NCBI GenBank assembly: GCA_038227995.1
Contig: JBBRPP010000031.1
Coordinates: 4,540 to 68,539 of the forward strand
DNA length: 64,000 bases
Reading direction: 5' to 3'
Source of the DNA: WLMZ01 sp038227995
Lineage (GTDB): Bacteria > Actinomycetota > Acidimicrobiia > Acidimicrobiales > Ilumatobacteraceae
Positions 1-7,193 of this stretch are shown piece after piece (the stretch's first letter is position 1; the number at the start of each line of letters is the position of its first letter). Made by a program: the position numbers and the translations under genes. The notes under the pieces were generated by a model. It did no database searches and was not told the origin of the DNA. It saw nothing but the letters and a program-made list of their open reading frames with translations.

Positions 1-2
1 TC

Positions 3-194
3 GACCCGTTCGATGACGCAGGTGCGGCCGATCGGGTGGCGCTGCACGACGCGACGACGATCGCTGCAACCGCCAACCATGGCAACGTCCTGCCCGTCTT
101 CCCCACGCGTCGAACGCTAGATCATCGACCACCGGATGCACAGGTGCCCGGCGAATCGTCGTGTGGTTGCAATGTGGATGGCCCGGGCGAGTGA
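3..194 (+). CDS. 3' end of an unidentified protein-coding gene (partial)
   Basis: An open frame enters from the left edge and stops at a TGA at 192-194, giving about 63 residues. Third codon positions are mostly G or C and the composition is ordinary (Asp, Ala, Val, His), unlike the Arg-rich alternative frames over the same bases, so I take it as the real tail of a gene that starts outside the window. The segment holds an Ala/Thr-rich helix-like stretch, then a Pro/Arg-rich end with a Cys-Gly-Cys near the C-terminus. I do not recognise the family. It converges on the PQQ-propeller gene with only 35 bases between the two stop codons. Confidence 0.4.
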   Translation, partial: DPFDDAGAADRVALHDATTIAATANHGNVLPVFPTRRTLDHRPPDAQVPGESSCGCNVDGPGE

Positions 195-229
195 CCGCGC
201 CACCGGCACGGACGAACGCCCCAGGACCA

Positions 230-1798
230 CTACGGGTTGCCGAGCGCCGTGATCGTGTTCGCACCCGTCACATAGACAGCTGTCGGTGTGATCGTCGTGC
301 CCGGAAAACCTTTGAGCGCCGGGGCGATCTGCACGTCTGCGATCACCGAACCGGAGGTCAGGTCGAGCGCCCGCGTGTGGCCGTTGGTTCCGGTCAGCCA
401 GACGGTGTTGCCGACGATCAGCGGCGCACCACTCTTGCCGCCCGAACTGTGCCATGCGGCGGCGATGACGCCGTCTGTGCTGACGCTGGCCCCGGCCGGA
501 CCGTTGTCGCATCCGGCGACGACGATCGTGCCGTTCGTCGCGGCACCACCGAATGCTTCTGACGAGCACAGGTTGGCCTGGCTGATCTGTCCGCCGATCT
601 TTCCCAGATTCGCGGCGGACAGCACGTATCCGACACCGCTCTTGCCGATCACGAAGAGGTGGCTGGCATCGATCGCGACCGGCGACTGCGAGCCGAGGTC
701 CTTGTCCGCGGCGCTCAGTTGTGGCCAGTTCTTCGGTGCCCAGTAGTCGGCCAGCGCCAGATCGGGACCGAGCCGCACGACAGAGTTGCCGTAGTCGAAG
801 TTCGCGGCGTTCGTGGATGCCGCGTTGCCGATGGCCAGCACGAGGTTGCCGGCGGGGTCGATCGACGGGCCGGCCGGAGCCCAGATGCCGCCCTCGCGCT
901 GGGTCGGAACGACCCACGACGCGGTGTCTCCCGTGCCATCTGCGGCGAGCGACACGACCGCGCCCTTGTACGGTCCACAGTCGCCGTAGAGGCCGCCGAA
1001 CGCGACATATACGCGTCCGTTGGCGAGTGTCAGGGCGGATCGTTGTTGTTCCACGAGCGGACTCAGGCCGGGCGGATCGATCGGGTGCTGCCACAACACC
1101 GCTCCGGTCGCGGTGTCGAGAGCAACGAGTACGTGGTTGCCGGGTTGCACGAACGTCACGACGTAGACGACCTTGCCGGTCGGGTCGATGGCGGGAGTGC
1201 TGATGATCCCGATCGGGTCGATGTTGCCGCACGGAAGCGCTGACTTCCGCATGGGCTGACCGAGGTTGGTGTTCCACAGCACATGGCCGTCGGCCGCTGA
1301 CAGCGCGTACACCGAGTCTCCCTCGGTTGCGGCGAAGACTGTCTGGTCGACGACCAACGCCTGGCCGTAGACGATGCCATCGAGCGCCGGTGACTTCCAG
1401 CGCGTGGTGATCGACGTCGGGTCAGGGCCTGCCGCGACGACGCCGCGACGATCGTTGTTCCCGTCGAACGTCAGCCAGCCGGTGGCCGTCGGTGTCGCAG
1501 CCGGTTCTGTCGTGGCGGTGTCGGGCTGCGATGGGGTCGGAGCGGCCGTGTCCGACGACGGGATCGACGGGGTTGTGCTCGCGGCGGCCGCCGACGTGTC
1601 AGGCGCGCCAGATGCCGGGGTGAGCGTCGACGCCGACGTGTCGGCGGACGTGAGCGACGTGATCGTCGCCGCTGTCGTCGATGACTGGGAAGTGGCGGCC
1701 GCCGGCAACGTGGTCGACGACGAGCGAGATCCGGTTCCGGCGCTTGCACAGCCGGCCACCATCATGGAGATTGCTGCGAGCATCACCTTCACACGCAT
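230..1798 (-). CDS. PQQ-like beta-propeller lipoprotein
   Basis: The 522-residue protein begins with a lipoprotein signal peptide whose lipobox is Val-Ala-Gly-Cys at about residues 14-17. A Ser/Thr/Ala/Pro-rich linker of roughly 90 residues follows, then a propeller of about 400 residues with repeated strand motifs such as VYALSAADGHVLW and LVALDTATGAVLW, typical of the PQQ/outer-membrane-assembly (BamB-like) repeat family. I chose the ATG at 1798 because a GGGAGTAGG Shine-Dalgarno lies just upstream and the signal peptide starts there; the frame stays open further upstream but encodes Arg-rich nonsense. It should be anchored outside the membrane. The substrate or binding partner is unknown, and a PQQ enzyme activity cannot be claimed from the repeats alone. 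Confidence 0.8.
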   Translation of the reverse strand: MRVKVMLAAISMMVAGCASAGTGSRSSSTTLPAAATSQSSTTAATITSLTSADTSASTLTPASGAPDTSAAAASTTPSIPSSDTAAPTPSQPDTATTEPAATPTATGWLTFDGNNDRRGVVAAGPDPTSITTRWKSPALDGIVYGQALVVDQTVFAATEGDSVYALSAADGHVLWNTNLGQPMRKSALPCGNIDPIGIISTPAIDPTGKVVYVVTFVQPGNHVLVALDTATGAVLWQHPIDPPGLSPLVEQQRSALTLANGRVYVAFGGLYGDCGPYKGAVVSLAADGTGDTASWVVPTQREGGIWAPAGPSIDPAGNLVLAIGNAASTNAANFDYGNSVVRLGPDLALADYWAPKNWPQLSAADKDLGSQSPVAIDASHLFVIGKSGVGYVLSAANLGKIGGQISQANLCSSEAFGGAATNGTIVVAGCDNGPAGASVSTDGVIAAAWHSSGGKSGAPLIVGNTVWLTGTNGHTRALDLTSGSVIADVQIAPALKGFPGTTITPTAVYVTGANTITALGNP

Positions 1799-1895
1799 TC
1801 GTACACCTACTCCCGGACCCGACGACCCGTCGACCTGACGACGCACGAGATTGTGCCCGGCGCGACTGACCCGCAAACCTGTCAGAGGCCAGGCG

Positions 1896-2369
1896 TCACA
1901 CCGAAGCAGCGGCCGGCGCCTTGAAGTTCCACCACTGGAACGGCTGTCCGTCGTGCCGCTCCATGCTCTGGACATCGAACCAGATCGGTAGGAGATACTT
2001 CACGTAGAAGGCATGCACGGTCATCGATGCGGTCGGGTCGTCCTTGTACTGCTTGATCTGGACGCGTGGATCAACGGCCTGATGGGCAAGGCACGCAGCG
2101 AGGATCGAATCGACCTCGGCCCGCGTCTCCTGCAGCAGGCCCAGGTGGTCGTACCCGGGTGACGACATCGGCGCGTCGCTCTCGGCGAGCAGCAGGAACT
2201 GTCCGACGTGATCGTCCAGCAGCAGGAGATGGCACGACTGGCCCATCACCGGCGTGTCGATCGGGTGCCAGCCGAAGATCGGACCGTAGAAGGCGTCGAC
2301 ATCGGCGCGGAACTCGGACGTGAGCGTGCCGCGTGGAAACGTCAGCTCCATGTGGTTGAAGCGCATCAT
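1896..2369 (-). CDS. VOC-superfamily (glyoxalase/dioxygenase-like) protein
   Basis: A 157-residue protein with the paired beta-alpha-beta-beta-beta layout of the vicinal oxygen chelate superfamily: an opening strand with a His (FNHMELTF), a helix followed by FYGPIFGW, a pleated core of hydrophobic strands (CHLLLLDD, GQFLLLAE), and a second half with HAFYVKYLLPIWFDVQ. The metal ligands are not certain. I start at the ATG at 2369 because a TACTGT box lies at 2377-2382, seven bases before it, which suggests a leaderless transcript; a GTG nine bases earlier is the alternative. Substrate unknown. Confidence 0.65.
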   Translation of the reverse strand: MMRFNHMELTFPRGTLTSEFRADVDAFYGPIFGWHPIDTPVMGQSCHLLLLDDHVGQFLLLAESDAPMSSPGYDHLGLLQETRAEVDSILAACLAHQAVDPRVQIKQYKDDPTASMTVHAFYVKYLLPIWFDVQSMERHDGQPFQWWNFKAPAAASV

Positions 2370-2460
2370 GTGGCGCACAGTAGCGCTGTGCTGTGTGCGC
2401 GTCGGAGCCGTGGTCGACGACGACGACGCGGCGCTGGGCCGCAGCGGTCGGCGCAGGCCG

Positions 2461-3108
2461 TCAGCGATCGGGGTCGGCCGGAGCCAGCGCTGCCAGACGC
2501 AAGAGGGCCGTCGAGGGCGGCCCCGAGTCGATGCGCGCCGCGATCGCTTCCCAACACTCGGTCGGACTCATCGAGGACGTGTCGACCTCGAGGTCGTAGA
2601 TGCCGGGGTCGTGCACGTGCTGCTGCCACCACAGAACGGGCTCAGGTATCGCGCCGGTCGAATCTGTCGTCAGGTACGTGCCGTCCTGCTTCGAGTCGCC
2701 GTTGTCTCGTCGTTGCATGATCGTCTCGATCGGGCACCGAACGCCGATGATCCACGCCGAGCGTCCGACGAGTCGGCTGGCCGCGTTCGGCAGGATGTGT
2801 AACGGAGCGGAGTACGAATCGTGATGCCCGACGTCGACGACGACATCGAGACAGCGATCGGCATGCGCGATGACCGAGTCGTACAGCGCGGCGTATGCGC
2901 GCACGATGAACGGTTCGAGATCAGATCGCTCGCCTCCGGGGCGCAGCCCGATGCCCGGCAAGAGATGAGCTGGCGTCGAACGCATCGATTGGTCGACGCC
3001 GAGGTTGACCCACTCGCCATCGGCTCGCGCCTGCAACGCCCGTGCGATTGTCGACTTGCCGGAACGAGGCGCGCCGTTGAGGATCACGATTCGTCCGGGG
3101 CGAGTCAA
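2461..3108 (-). CDS. P-loop kinase of the chloramphenicol phosphotransferase-like family
   Basis: A 215-residue P-loop NTPase. The Walker A motif GAPRSGKST lies at about residues 12-20, followed by a helix rich in Ala/Arg. An acidic strand VVVDVGHHDSY is near residue 100, and a Cys-Pro-containing strand (GVRCPIETIMQRR) corresponds to the lid region of chloramphenicol 3-O-phosphotransferase-like proteins. The substrate is probably a hydroxyl group on a small molecule, but actual chloramphenicol resistance is not implied. The start is taken as a TTG at 3108 that overlaps the upstream flavoprotein stop as TTGA, which implies translational coupling; a GTG at 3087 is the alternative. Confidence 0.7.
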   Translation of the reverse strand: MTRPGRIVILNGAPRSGKSTIARALQARADGEWVNLGVDQSMRSTPAHLLPGIGLRPGGERSDLEPFIVRAYAALYDSVIAHADRCLDVVVDVGHHDSYSAPLHILPNAASRLVGRSAWIIGVRCPIETIMQRRDNGDSKQDGTYLTTDSTGAIPEPVLWWQQHVHDPGIYDLEVDTSSMSPTECWEAIAARIDSGPPSTALLRLAALAPADPDR

Positions 3109-4346
3109 GATGCGGAACGATTCCCGGCGAAGGCACCGTCGCGGCGGAAGACGCGACGGTGCCACCGGCTCGGCGTGAGCGCGATCGCGCGTGGTTCGTC
3201 CTCGAACATCCAACGAGCGAAGTGGCGCCGCGTCCAGTCGTTGATGCCGACGACGCGCACGGCACCGCGTGCTCCCCAACTCTTGGCGAGGATCCGACTC
3301 AGCACGACTGACATGCGGTGATCGGCCAGGAGGTGATGTTCGACGGCGTGCTCGTAGCGCTGCACGACACCAATGGGGTCGAGCGCGCCGACGGCGATGA
3401 TGGCCTCGGCCGCGAGTCGGCCCGTCAGCAACGCCTGTCCGATGCCTTCGCCGGTGAGCGCGTCGGTGGCGCACGCGGCATCGCCGACGAACAGGACCCT
3501 GCCGTGGGACAGCGTGGCGGAATCGATCCTGGCCGGGATCGGCCATGCCGTGTGACGGCCTTCCATCTCCGCATCGGGCCCGAGTGCCTGGCGGATGTGC
3601 GGTCGCTGCAGCAGATCGGGCCAGATCGACTTCATGTCCTGCACCTTGCGCGTGCCGTCGCGAAGCAGACCGAACCCGACGTTGGCGCGACCATCGGGAA
3701 GGGGGAACGACCACGCGTATCCGGGCACCAGATCTTCGTCGAACCACACATAGAGTCGTTCGCTCGCAGGCCCGGTGACGTTTGTCGCGTATTGGCGAAA
3801 GCCGTGCCACTCGCCGAGATAGCCGGCCTCGCCGAGGCCGAGCTCCTTGCGAACCGGCGACCACATGCCGTCGGCCGCGATGACGTAACGGGCGCGAATC
3901 GTGCCGACTCCGGCGACCTCGACCGTGATCGATTCGTGGTGCGCGTCATCGCGAATCGATGTGAGCGCGTGGCCGTCGAGGATCGTCGCTCCCGCGGCAC
4001 GAGCATGTTCGACCAACGCGTTGTCGAGCTCGACGCGCGGCGTGACCGCCGCGAATTGACCCGCGCCGACCAGCGGCACTCGCACTTCGCGGCCGCTCGG
4101 TGAGCGAAGCCAGGCGGCGTCGACCTCGGTCCAACTCGGCACGCTGGCTGGATTGAAACCCAGTGTTTCCAGCTCGCGGAGCGCGAGCGTGGTGAGTCCG
4201 TCGCCACAGCACTTGTCACGGGGGAACGTTGCCTTGTCGATGACGATGACGGATCGCCCGGCTGCTGCCAGCACCCGGGCCGCCGCCGTCCCGGCGGGTC
4301 CTGCGCCGACCACCAGCACATCGGCGTCGCGACTGGTCTCGTTCAC
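3105..4346 (-). CDS. FAD-dependent geranylgeranyl reductase-family oxidoreductase
   Basis: The 413-residue protein opens with an FAD-binding Rossmann motif GAGPAG at residues 14-19. The FPRDKCCGDGL segment near residue 42 is characteristic of the geranylgeranyl reductase family (reducing double bonds of isoprenoid chains of quinones, lipids or chlorophyll). The second FAD-contact motif GDAACATDALTGEG lies near residue 290. In actinobacteria members of this family saturate the menaquinone side chain (MenJ type), which is a plausible but unproven role here. It lies 10 bases downstream of the amidase stop and overlaps the downstream kinase by four bases, so it probably sits in a short leftward operon. 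Confidence 0.85.
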   Translation of the reverse strand: MNETSRDADVLVVGAGPAGTAAARVLAAAGRSVIVIDKATFPRDKCCGDGLTTLALRELETLGFNPASVPSWTEVDAAWLRSPSGREVRVPLVGAGQFAAVTPRVELDNALVEHARAAGATILDGHALTSIRDDAHHESITVEVAGVGTIRARYVIAADGMWSPVRKELGLGEAGYLGEWHGFRQYATNVTGPASERLYVWFDEDLVPGYAWSFPLPDGRANVGFGLLRDGTRKVQDMKSIWPDLLQRPHIRQALGPDAEMEGRHTAWPIPARIDSATLSHGRVLFVGDAACATDALTGEGIGQALLTGRLAAEAIIAVGALDPIGVVQRYEHAVEHHLLADHRMSVVLSRILAKSWGARGAVRVVGINDWTRRHFARWMFEDEPRAIALTPSRWHRRVFRRDGAFAGNRSAS

Positions 4347-4356
4347 GGCGATGAGG

Positions 4357-5145
4357 CTACGGGCTGGTGAGCCCGAGCCGCTCGGCCTGGAACGGTGCCC
4401 CCTGCCACGACGCCTGCCGTTCGATGACTCGTCGGCGAATCTCGGGGAGGAGTGCGTAGACGCGATCGCCGGGGCAATCGGTGAACGACATGTCGCGGTG
4501 TCCGTCGATCACCGGCGTGGTCACCGTGACCCCGGCGGCGTATCGCTGCGAGCCGCGCGAGACGAACGTGGTCGTTGCTCCGTCCGACGTGTCGATGCCG
4601 TATCGGGTGGCCAGCCAGGCGAGGACATCGACCAATGAGGCGACCATCGATGCGGTCGGATCCGTCGCAGTGAAGTCGCCGACGAGGCACACCAGCTGGG
4701 CGAAACCTTGGCTGCCACCGGTCGCATCGGCGCGAACAGGCCCGGCCAGCGCGCCGGCTCGGCCTTCCCACACCACGCCATCGTGGTCGACGAAGAACTC
4801 GTAACAGACGTCGGGCCAACCCTTGGCCGGGCTGGTGTGCCAGGCATAGACGCCACGCAGGACCTCCGCGGCGCCGCCCGCCGGATACGAATTCGACGAT
4901 GCCGTGTGGTGGACCAACAGGAACTGCACCTGCTCAGCCAGCGGTGCGGCTTTGGGTCGAAGATCAGCGCCCCACGCATCGCGCGGACGCACGAACAGCC
5001 CGGGCATGACCTCGACCGGATACACGGGTGAGGTCGGCGCAGCTGCGCTCGTCGCGGACAACGACCCGGTCGCGAACGCCGCCGCGACCAACGCGAGCCC
5101 GGTCGCGGCCATCATCTCCCGCCGGTTCAAATGGGAGTCGCACAT
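4357..5145 (-). CDS. Exported peptidoglycan amidase (N-acetylmuramoyl-L-alanine amidase / PGRP family)
   Basis: A 262-residue protein with an Arg-Arg-containing signal (LNRREMMAATG, residues 6-16) that resembles a Tat leader, followed by an Ala-rich hydrophobic core. The mature part is an Amidase_2/PGRP domain. The first zinc ligand is in LLVHHTAS (about residue 78), Tyr-Glu-Phe follows near 115, and the second and third ligands are in DGHRDMSFTDCPG (about residue 220). It should cleave the bond between the muramyl sugar and the stem peptide outside the membrane. A TAAAGT box at 5152-5157 sits six bases before the ATG, so the transcript may be leaderless; the promoter region is shared with the divergent SDR gene. 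Confidence 0.88.
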   Translation of the reverse strand: MCDSHLNRREMMAATGLALVAAAFATGSLSATSAAAPTSPVYPVEVMPGLFVRPRDAWGADLRPKAAPLAEQVQFLLVHHTASSNSYPAGGAAEVLRGVYAWHTSPAKGWPDVCYEFFVDHDGVVWEGRAGALAGPVRADATGGSQGFAQLVCLVGDFTATDPTASMVASLVDVLAWLATRYGIDTSDGATTTFVSRGSQRYAAGVTVTTPVIDGHRDMSFTDCPGDRVYALLPEIRRRVIERQASWQGAPFQAERLGLTSP

Positions 5146-5151
5146 CGGCTC

Positions 5152-5160
5152 ACTTTATGA
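5152..5160. promoter_or_regulatory. Overlapping divergent -10 elements between amidase and SDR genes
   Basis: On the minus strand TAAAGT (5157 to 5152) lies six bases before the amidase ATG. On the plus strand TATGAT (5155-5160) would give a 42-base leader for the SDR gene with its AGGAGGA ribosome site at 5194-5200. The two boxes overlap, so polymerase binding could be mutually exclusive. No convincing -35 element is visible on either side. Confidence 0.4.
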
Positions 5161-5208
5161 TGCCCGGAAGGCGCCAGCGTGGGCTGCCGCAACAGGAGGA
5201 CTGAACGA

Positions 5209-6132
5209 ATGAGTGATCGTCTGTGTGAGGGCCGCGTCGCGATCGTGACCGGCGCCGGCCGTGGCATCGGCCGCGAGCACGCATTGAGCCTGGCGAGCGC
5301 CGGGGCCAAGGTCGTCGTCAACGACCTCGGCGGCAACATCGACGGATCGGGCGGCGACCAGTCACCGGCTCAGCAGGTCGTCGAGGAGATCAAGGCCATG
5401 GGCGGCGAAGCCGTCGCCAACGGCGACAACGTCGCCTCGTGGGAAGGCGCGCAGCGCCTCATCAACACCGCGATCGAGACGTTCGGCGAGCTGCACGCGG
5501 TCGTCAACAACGCCGGCATCCTTCGCGACCGAGTGTTGATCAACATGACCGAAGAGGAATGGGACGCGGTCATCGCCGTTCACCTCAAGGGCACGTTCGG
5601 CCCGTCGCGCTGGGCAGCCACCTACTGGCGCGAGCAGAGCAAGGCCGGCAAGCCGACCGATGGCCGCATCATCAACACGACCTCGGTCAGCGGCATCTAC
5701 GGCAACCCGGGCCAGACCAACTACGGCGCGGCCAAGGCAGGCATCGCTGCGTTCACGAACATCGCCGCGATGGAGCTCGCCCGGTACGGCGTGACGGTCA
5801 ATGCGGTCGCACCCGTCGCGCTGACCCGCATGACCGAAGGGCTCGGACCGGCCCCCGAGACGGATGAGGAGCGCGAGATGCGCTCACCGCGTTGGATCGC
5901 ACCGATCGTCACCTGGCTCGCGTCGAAGGAATCCGCGAACGTCACCGGCACCGTGTTCGAGGCCAGCGGTCAGACGCTGGCCATCGCCGAGGGCTGGCAC
6001 CGCGGGCCGCGCGTCGCCCCCGAAGAAGATCCGGCCAAGCTCGGCCCGATCGTCGCCGATCTCGTCAGCCGCGCCCGCCGCAACGCAGGCATGGACGGCG
6101 AAGAGGGCTCCTGGCCCCAGCCGCGTCGCTGA
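5209..6132 (+). CDS. Short-chain dehydrogenase, multifunctional-enzyme-2 type (3-hydroxyacyl-CoA dehydrogenase)
   Basis: A 307-residue classical SDR: the cofactor motif TGAGRGIG at residues 14-21, NNAG at 100-103, and the catalytic set with Ser about 161, Tyr172 and Lys176 (NYGAAKAG). The sequence around VNDLGGNIDGSG is typical of the dehydrogenase part of peroxisomal multifunctional enzyme 2 (HSD17B4), which oxidises (3R)-hydroxyacyl-CoA. The length fits the single-domain bacterial form. A strong AGGAGGA sits nine bases before the ATG. The next gene encodes the matching MaoC-type hydratase, so the pair probably performs two consecutive steps on acyl-CoA, for instance in sterol or fatty-acid side-chain degradation. 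Confidence 0.88.
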   Translation: MSDRLCEGRVAIVTGAGRGIGREHALSLASAGAKVVVNDLGGNIDGSGGDQSPAQQVVEEIKAMGGEAVANGDNVASWEGAQRLINTAIETFGELHAVVNNAGILRDRVLINMTEEEWDAVIAVHLKGTFGPSRWAATYWREQSKAGKPTDGRIINTTSVSGIYGNPGQTNYGAAKAGIAAFTNIAAMELARYGVTVNAVAPVALTRMTEGLGPAPETDEEREMRSPRWIAPIVTWLASKESANVTGTVFEASGQTLAIAEGWHRGPRVAPEEDPAKLGPIVADLVSRARRNAGMDGEEGSWPQPRR

Positions 6133-6159
6133 CGCCGCTCTCGACGCCAATGACCACCG

Positions 6160-6198
6160 ACACCGCCCCGGTTCGCCATCGCGACCGGGGCGGTGTTT
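6160..6198 (+). terminator. Intrinsic terminator after the SDR gene
   Basis: The arms CACCGCCCCGGT (6161-6172) and ACCGGGGCGGTG (6184-6195) form a perfect 12-bp stem (13 with the A-T pair at 6160/6196) around an 11-base loop, followed by TTT. It lies 28 bases after the SDR stop and before the MaoC gene, which has its own leader; read-through to the hydratase may therefore be partial. Confidence 0.7.
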
Positions 6199-6233
6199 AG
6201 TCTCAGACCACATTTCGCCCGCAGGAGTACGCC

Positions 6234-7073
6234 ATGCCCTTGAATCTCGATGCCATCGGTTCCGAATCGGATCCCGCCACCGTCAGCTGGACCAGAAAGG
6301 ACACCCTGCTGTACGCCGTCAGCGTCGGCGCCGGAACGGGTGAGTTGGCGTACACCACCGAGAACACGAACGGGGTCGCCCAACAGGTGCTGCCGACCTA
6401 CCCGGTCGTGATTCCCGGAGGCGGGGCCAGTCGTACCAGCATGGGAACCTTCAACCCGGCGATGCTCGTGCACGGATCTCAGTCGGTCACCCTTCACCAG
6501 CCGCTGCCCGTCGAGGGCTCTGCGACGGTGGTGGGCAAGATCGCCGCGATGTACGACAAAGGCAAGGCCGGCGTCGTGGTGATGGAAGCGCACGCAACTG
6601 ATGCCAATGGTGCGCCGCTGTACTCGACCGGCTCGTCGGTGTTCATCCGCGGCGAAGGCGGCTTCGGCGGCGAGCGCGGACCGAGCGGCCCGCAGAACGT
6701 CCCGCCGGAGCGCGACCCCGATCATGCGATCACGTACGTGACGTCACCCGACCAGGCGCTGGTCTACCGTCTCAACGGCGATCGCAATCCGCTGCACAGC
6801 GATCCGTCGTTCGCCGCCATGGGTGGTTTTGATCGACCGATCCTCCATGGCCTGTGCACGTACGGCTTCACCGGCCGCGCGTTGCTGCATGCAGTCGCCG
6901 GGGGAGAGTCGGCCAAGTTCAAGCACATCGAAGGCCGCTTCGCTTCTCCAGTCATCCCGGGCGAATCCCTGACGATCAAGATCTGGCACACCACCGACGG
7001 CGAAGCCGTGTTCACGACGTCGGCCGGCGATCGCGTCGTCATTGATCAAGGCCTGGTGAAGTTCACCGCCTGA
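6234..7073 (+). CDS. MaoC-like enoyl-CoA hydratase 2 (double hot-dog)
   Basis: A 279-residue double hot-dog protein. The N-terminal half is the degenerate substrate-binding hot-dog. The C-terminal half carries the hydratase 2 motif with Asp and His in YRLNGDRNPLHSDP near residue 180, then GGFDRPILHGLCTYG. Family members hydrate (2E)-enoyl-CoA to (3R)-hydroxyacyl-CoA, which is the substrate of the SDR encoded just upstream. An AGGAG lies eight bases before the ATG. A TAGTCT box at 6198-6203, right after the terminator stem, could be its own promoter. Confidence 0.88.
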   Translation: MPLNLDAIGSESDPATVSWTRKDTLLYAVSVGAGTGELAYTTENTNGVAQQVLPTYPVVIPGGGASRTSMGTFNPAMLVHGSQSVTLHQPLPVEGSATVVGKIAAMYDKGKAGVVVMEAHATDANGAPLYSTGSSVFIRGEGGFGGERGPSGPQNVPPERDPDHAITYVTSPDQALVYRLNGDRNPLHSDPSFAAMGGFDRPILHGLCTYGFTGRALLHAVAGGESAKFKHIEGRFASPVIPGESLTIKIWHTTDGEAVFTTSAGDRVVIDQGLVKFTA

Positions 7074-7112
7074 TGCTCGGTTCGCCCGCGAATCGTCGCT
7101 GACATGTGGATC

Positions 7113-7155
7113 TGTGTCACCACAAAGGCCAGACTCTGGTCTCTGTGGTGACACA
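7113..7155. terminator. Long perfect hairpin between convergent genes (bidirectional terminator)
   Basis: The arms TGTGTCACCACA (7113-7124) and TGTGGTGACACA (7144-7155) are perfect 12-bp complements around a 19-base loop that itself contains a nested CCAG/CTGG dyad. It lies between the stop of the MaoC gene and the stop of proS, the position of a bidirectional terminator, but there is no U-tract on either strand. A dispersed repeat or a protein-binding dyad is an alternative. Confidence 0.55.
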
Positions 7156-7193
7156 AACCGCACGGACGGCGGCGGCGCTGTCCTCGGTTCGGC

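Noticed and set aside
3109..3864. A 250-residue N-terminal extension of the P-loop kinase at 2461-3108.
   Set aside because: It runs through the flavoprotein gene in another frame and is Arg-rich; the kinase fold starts at the TTGA overlap.
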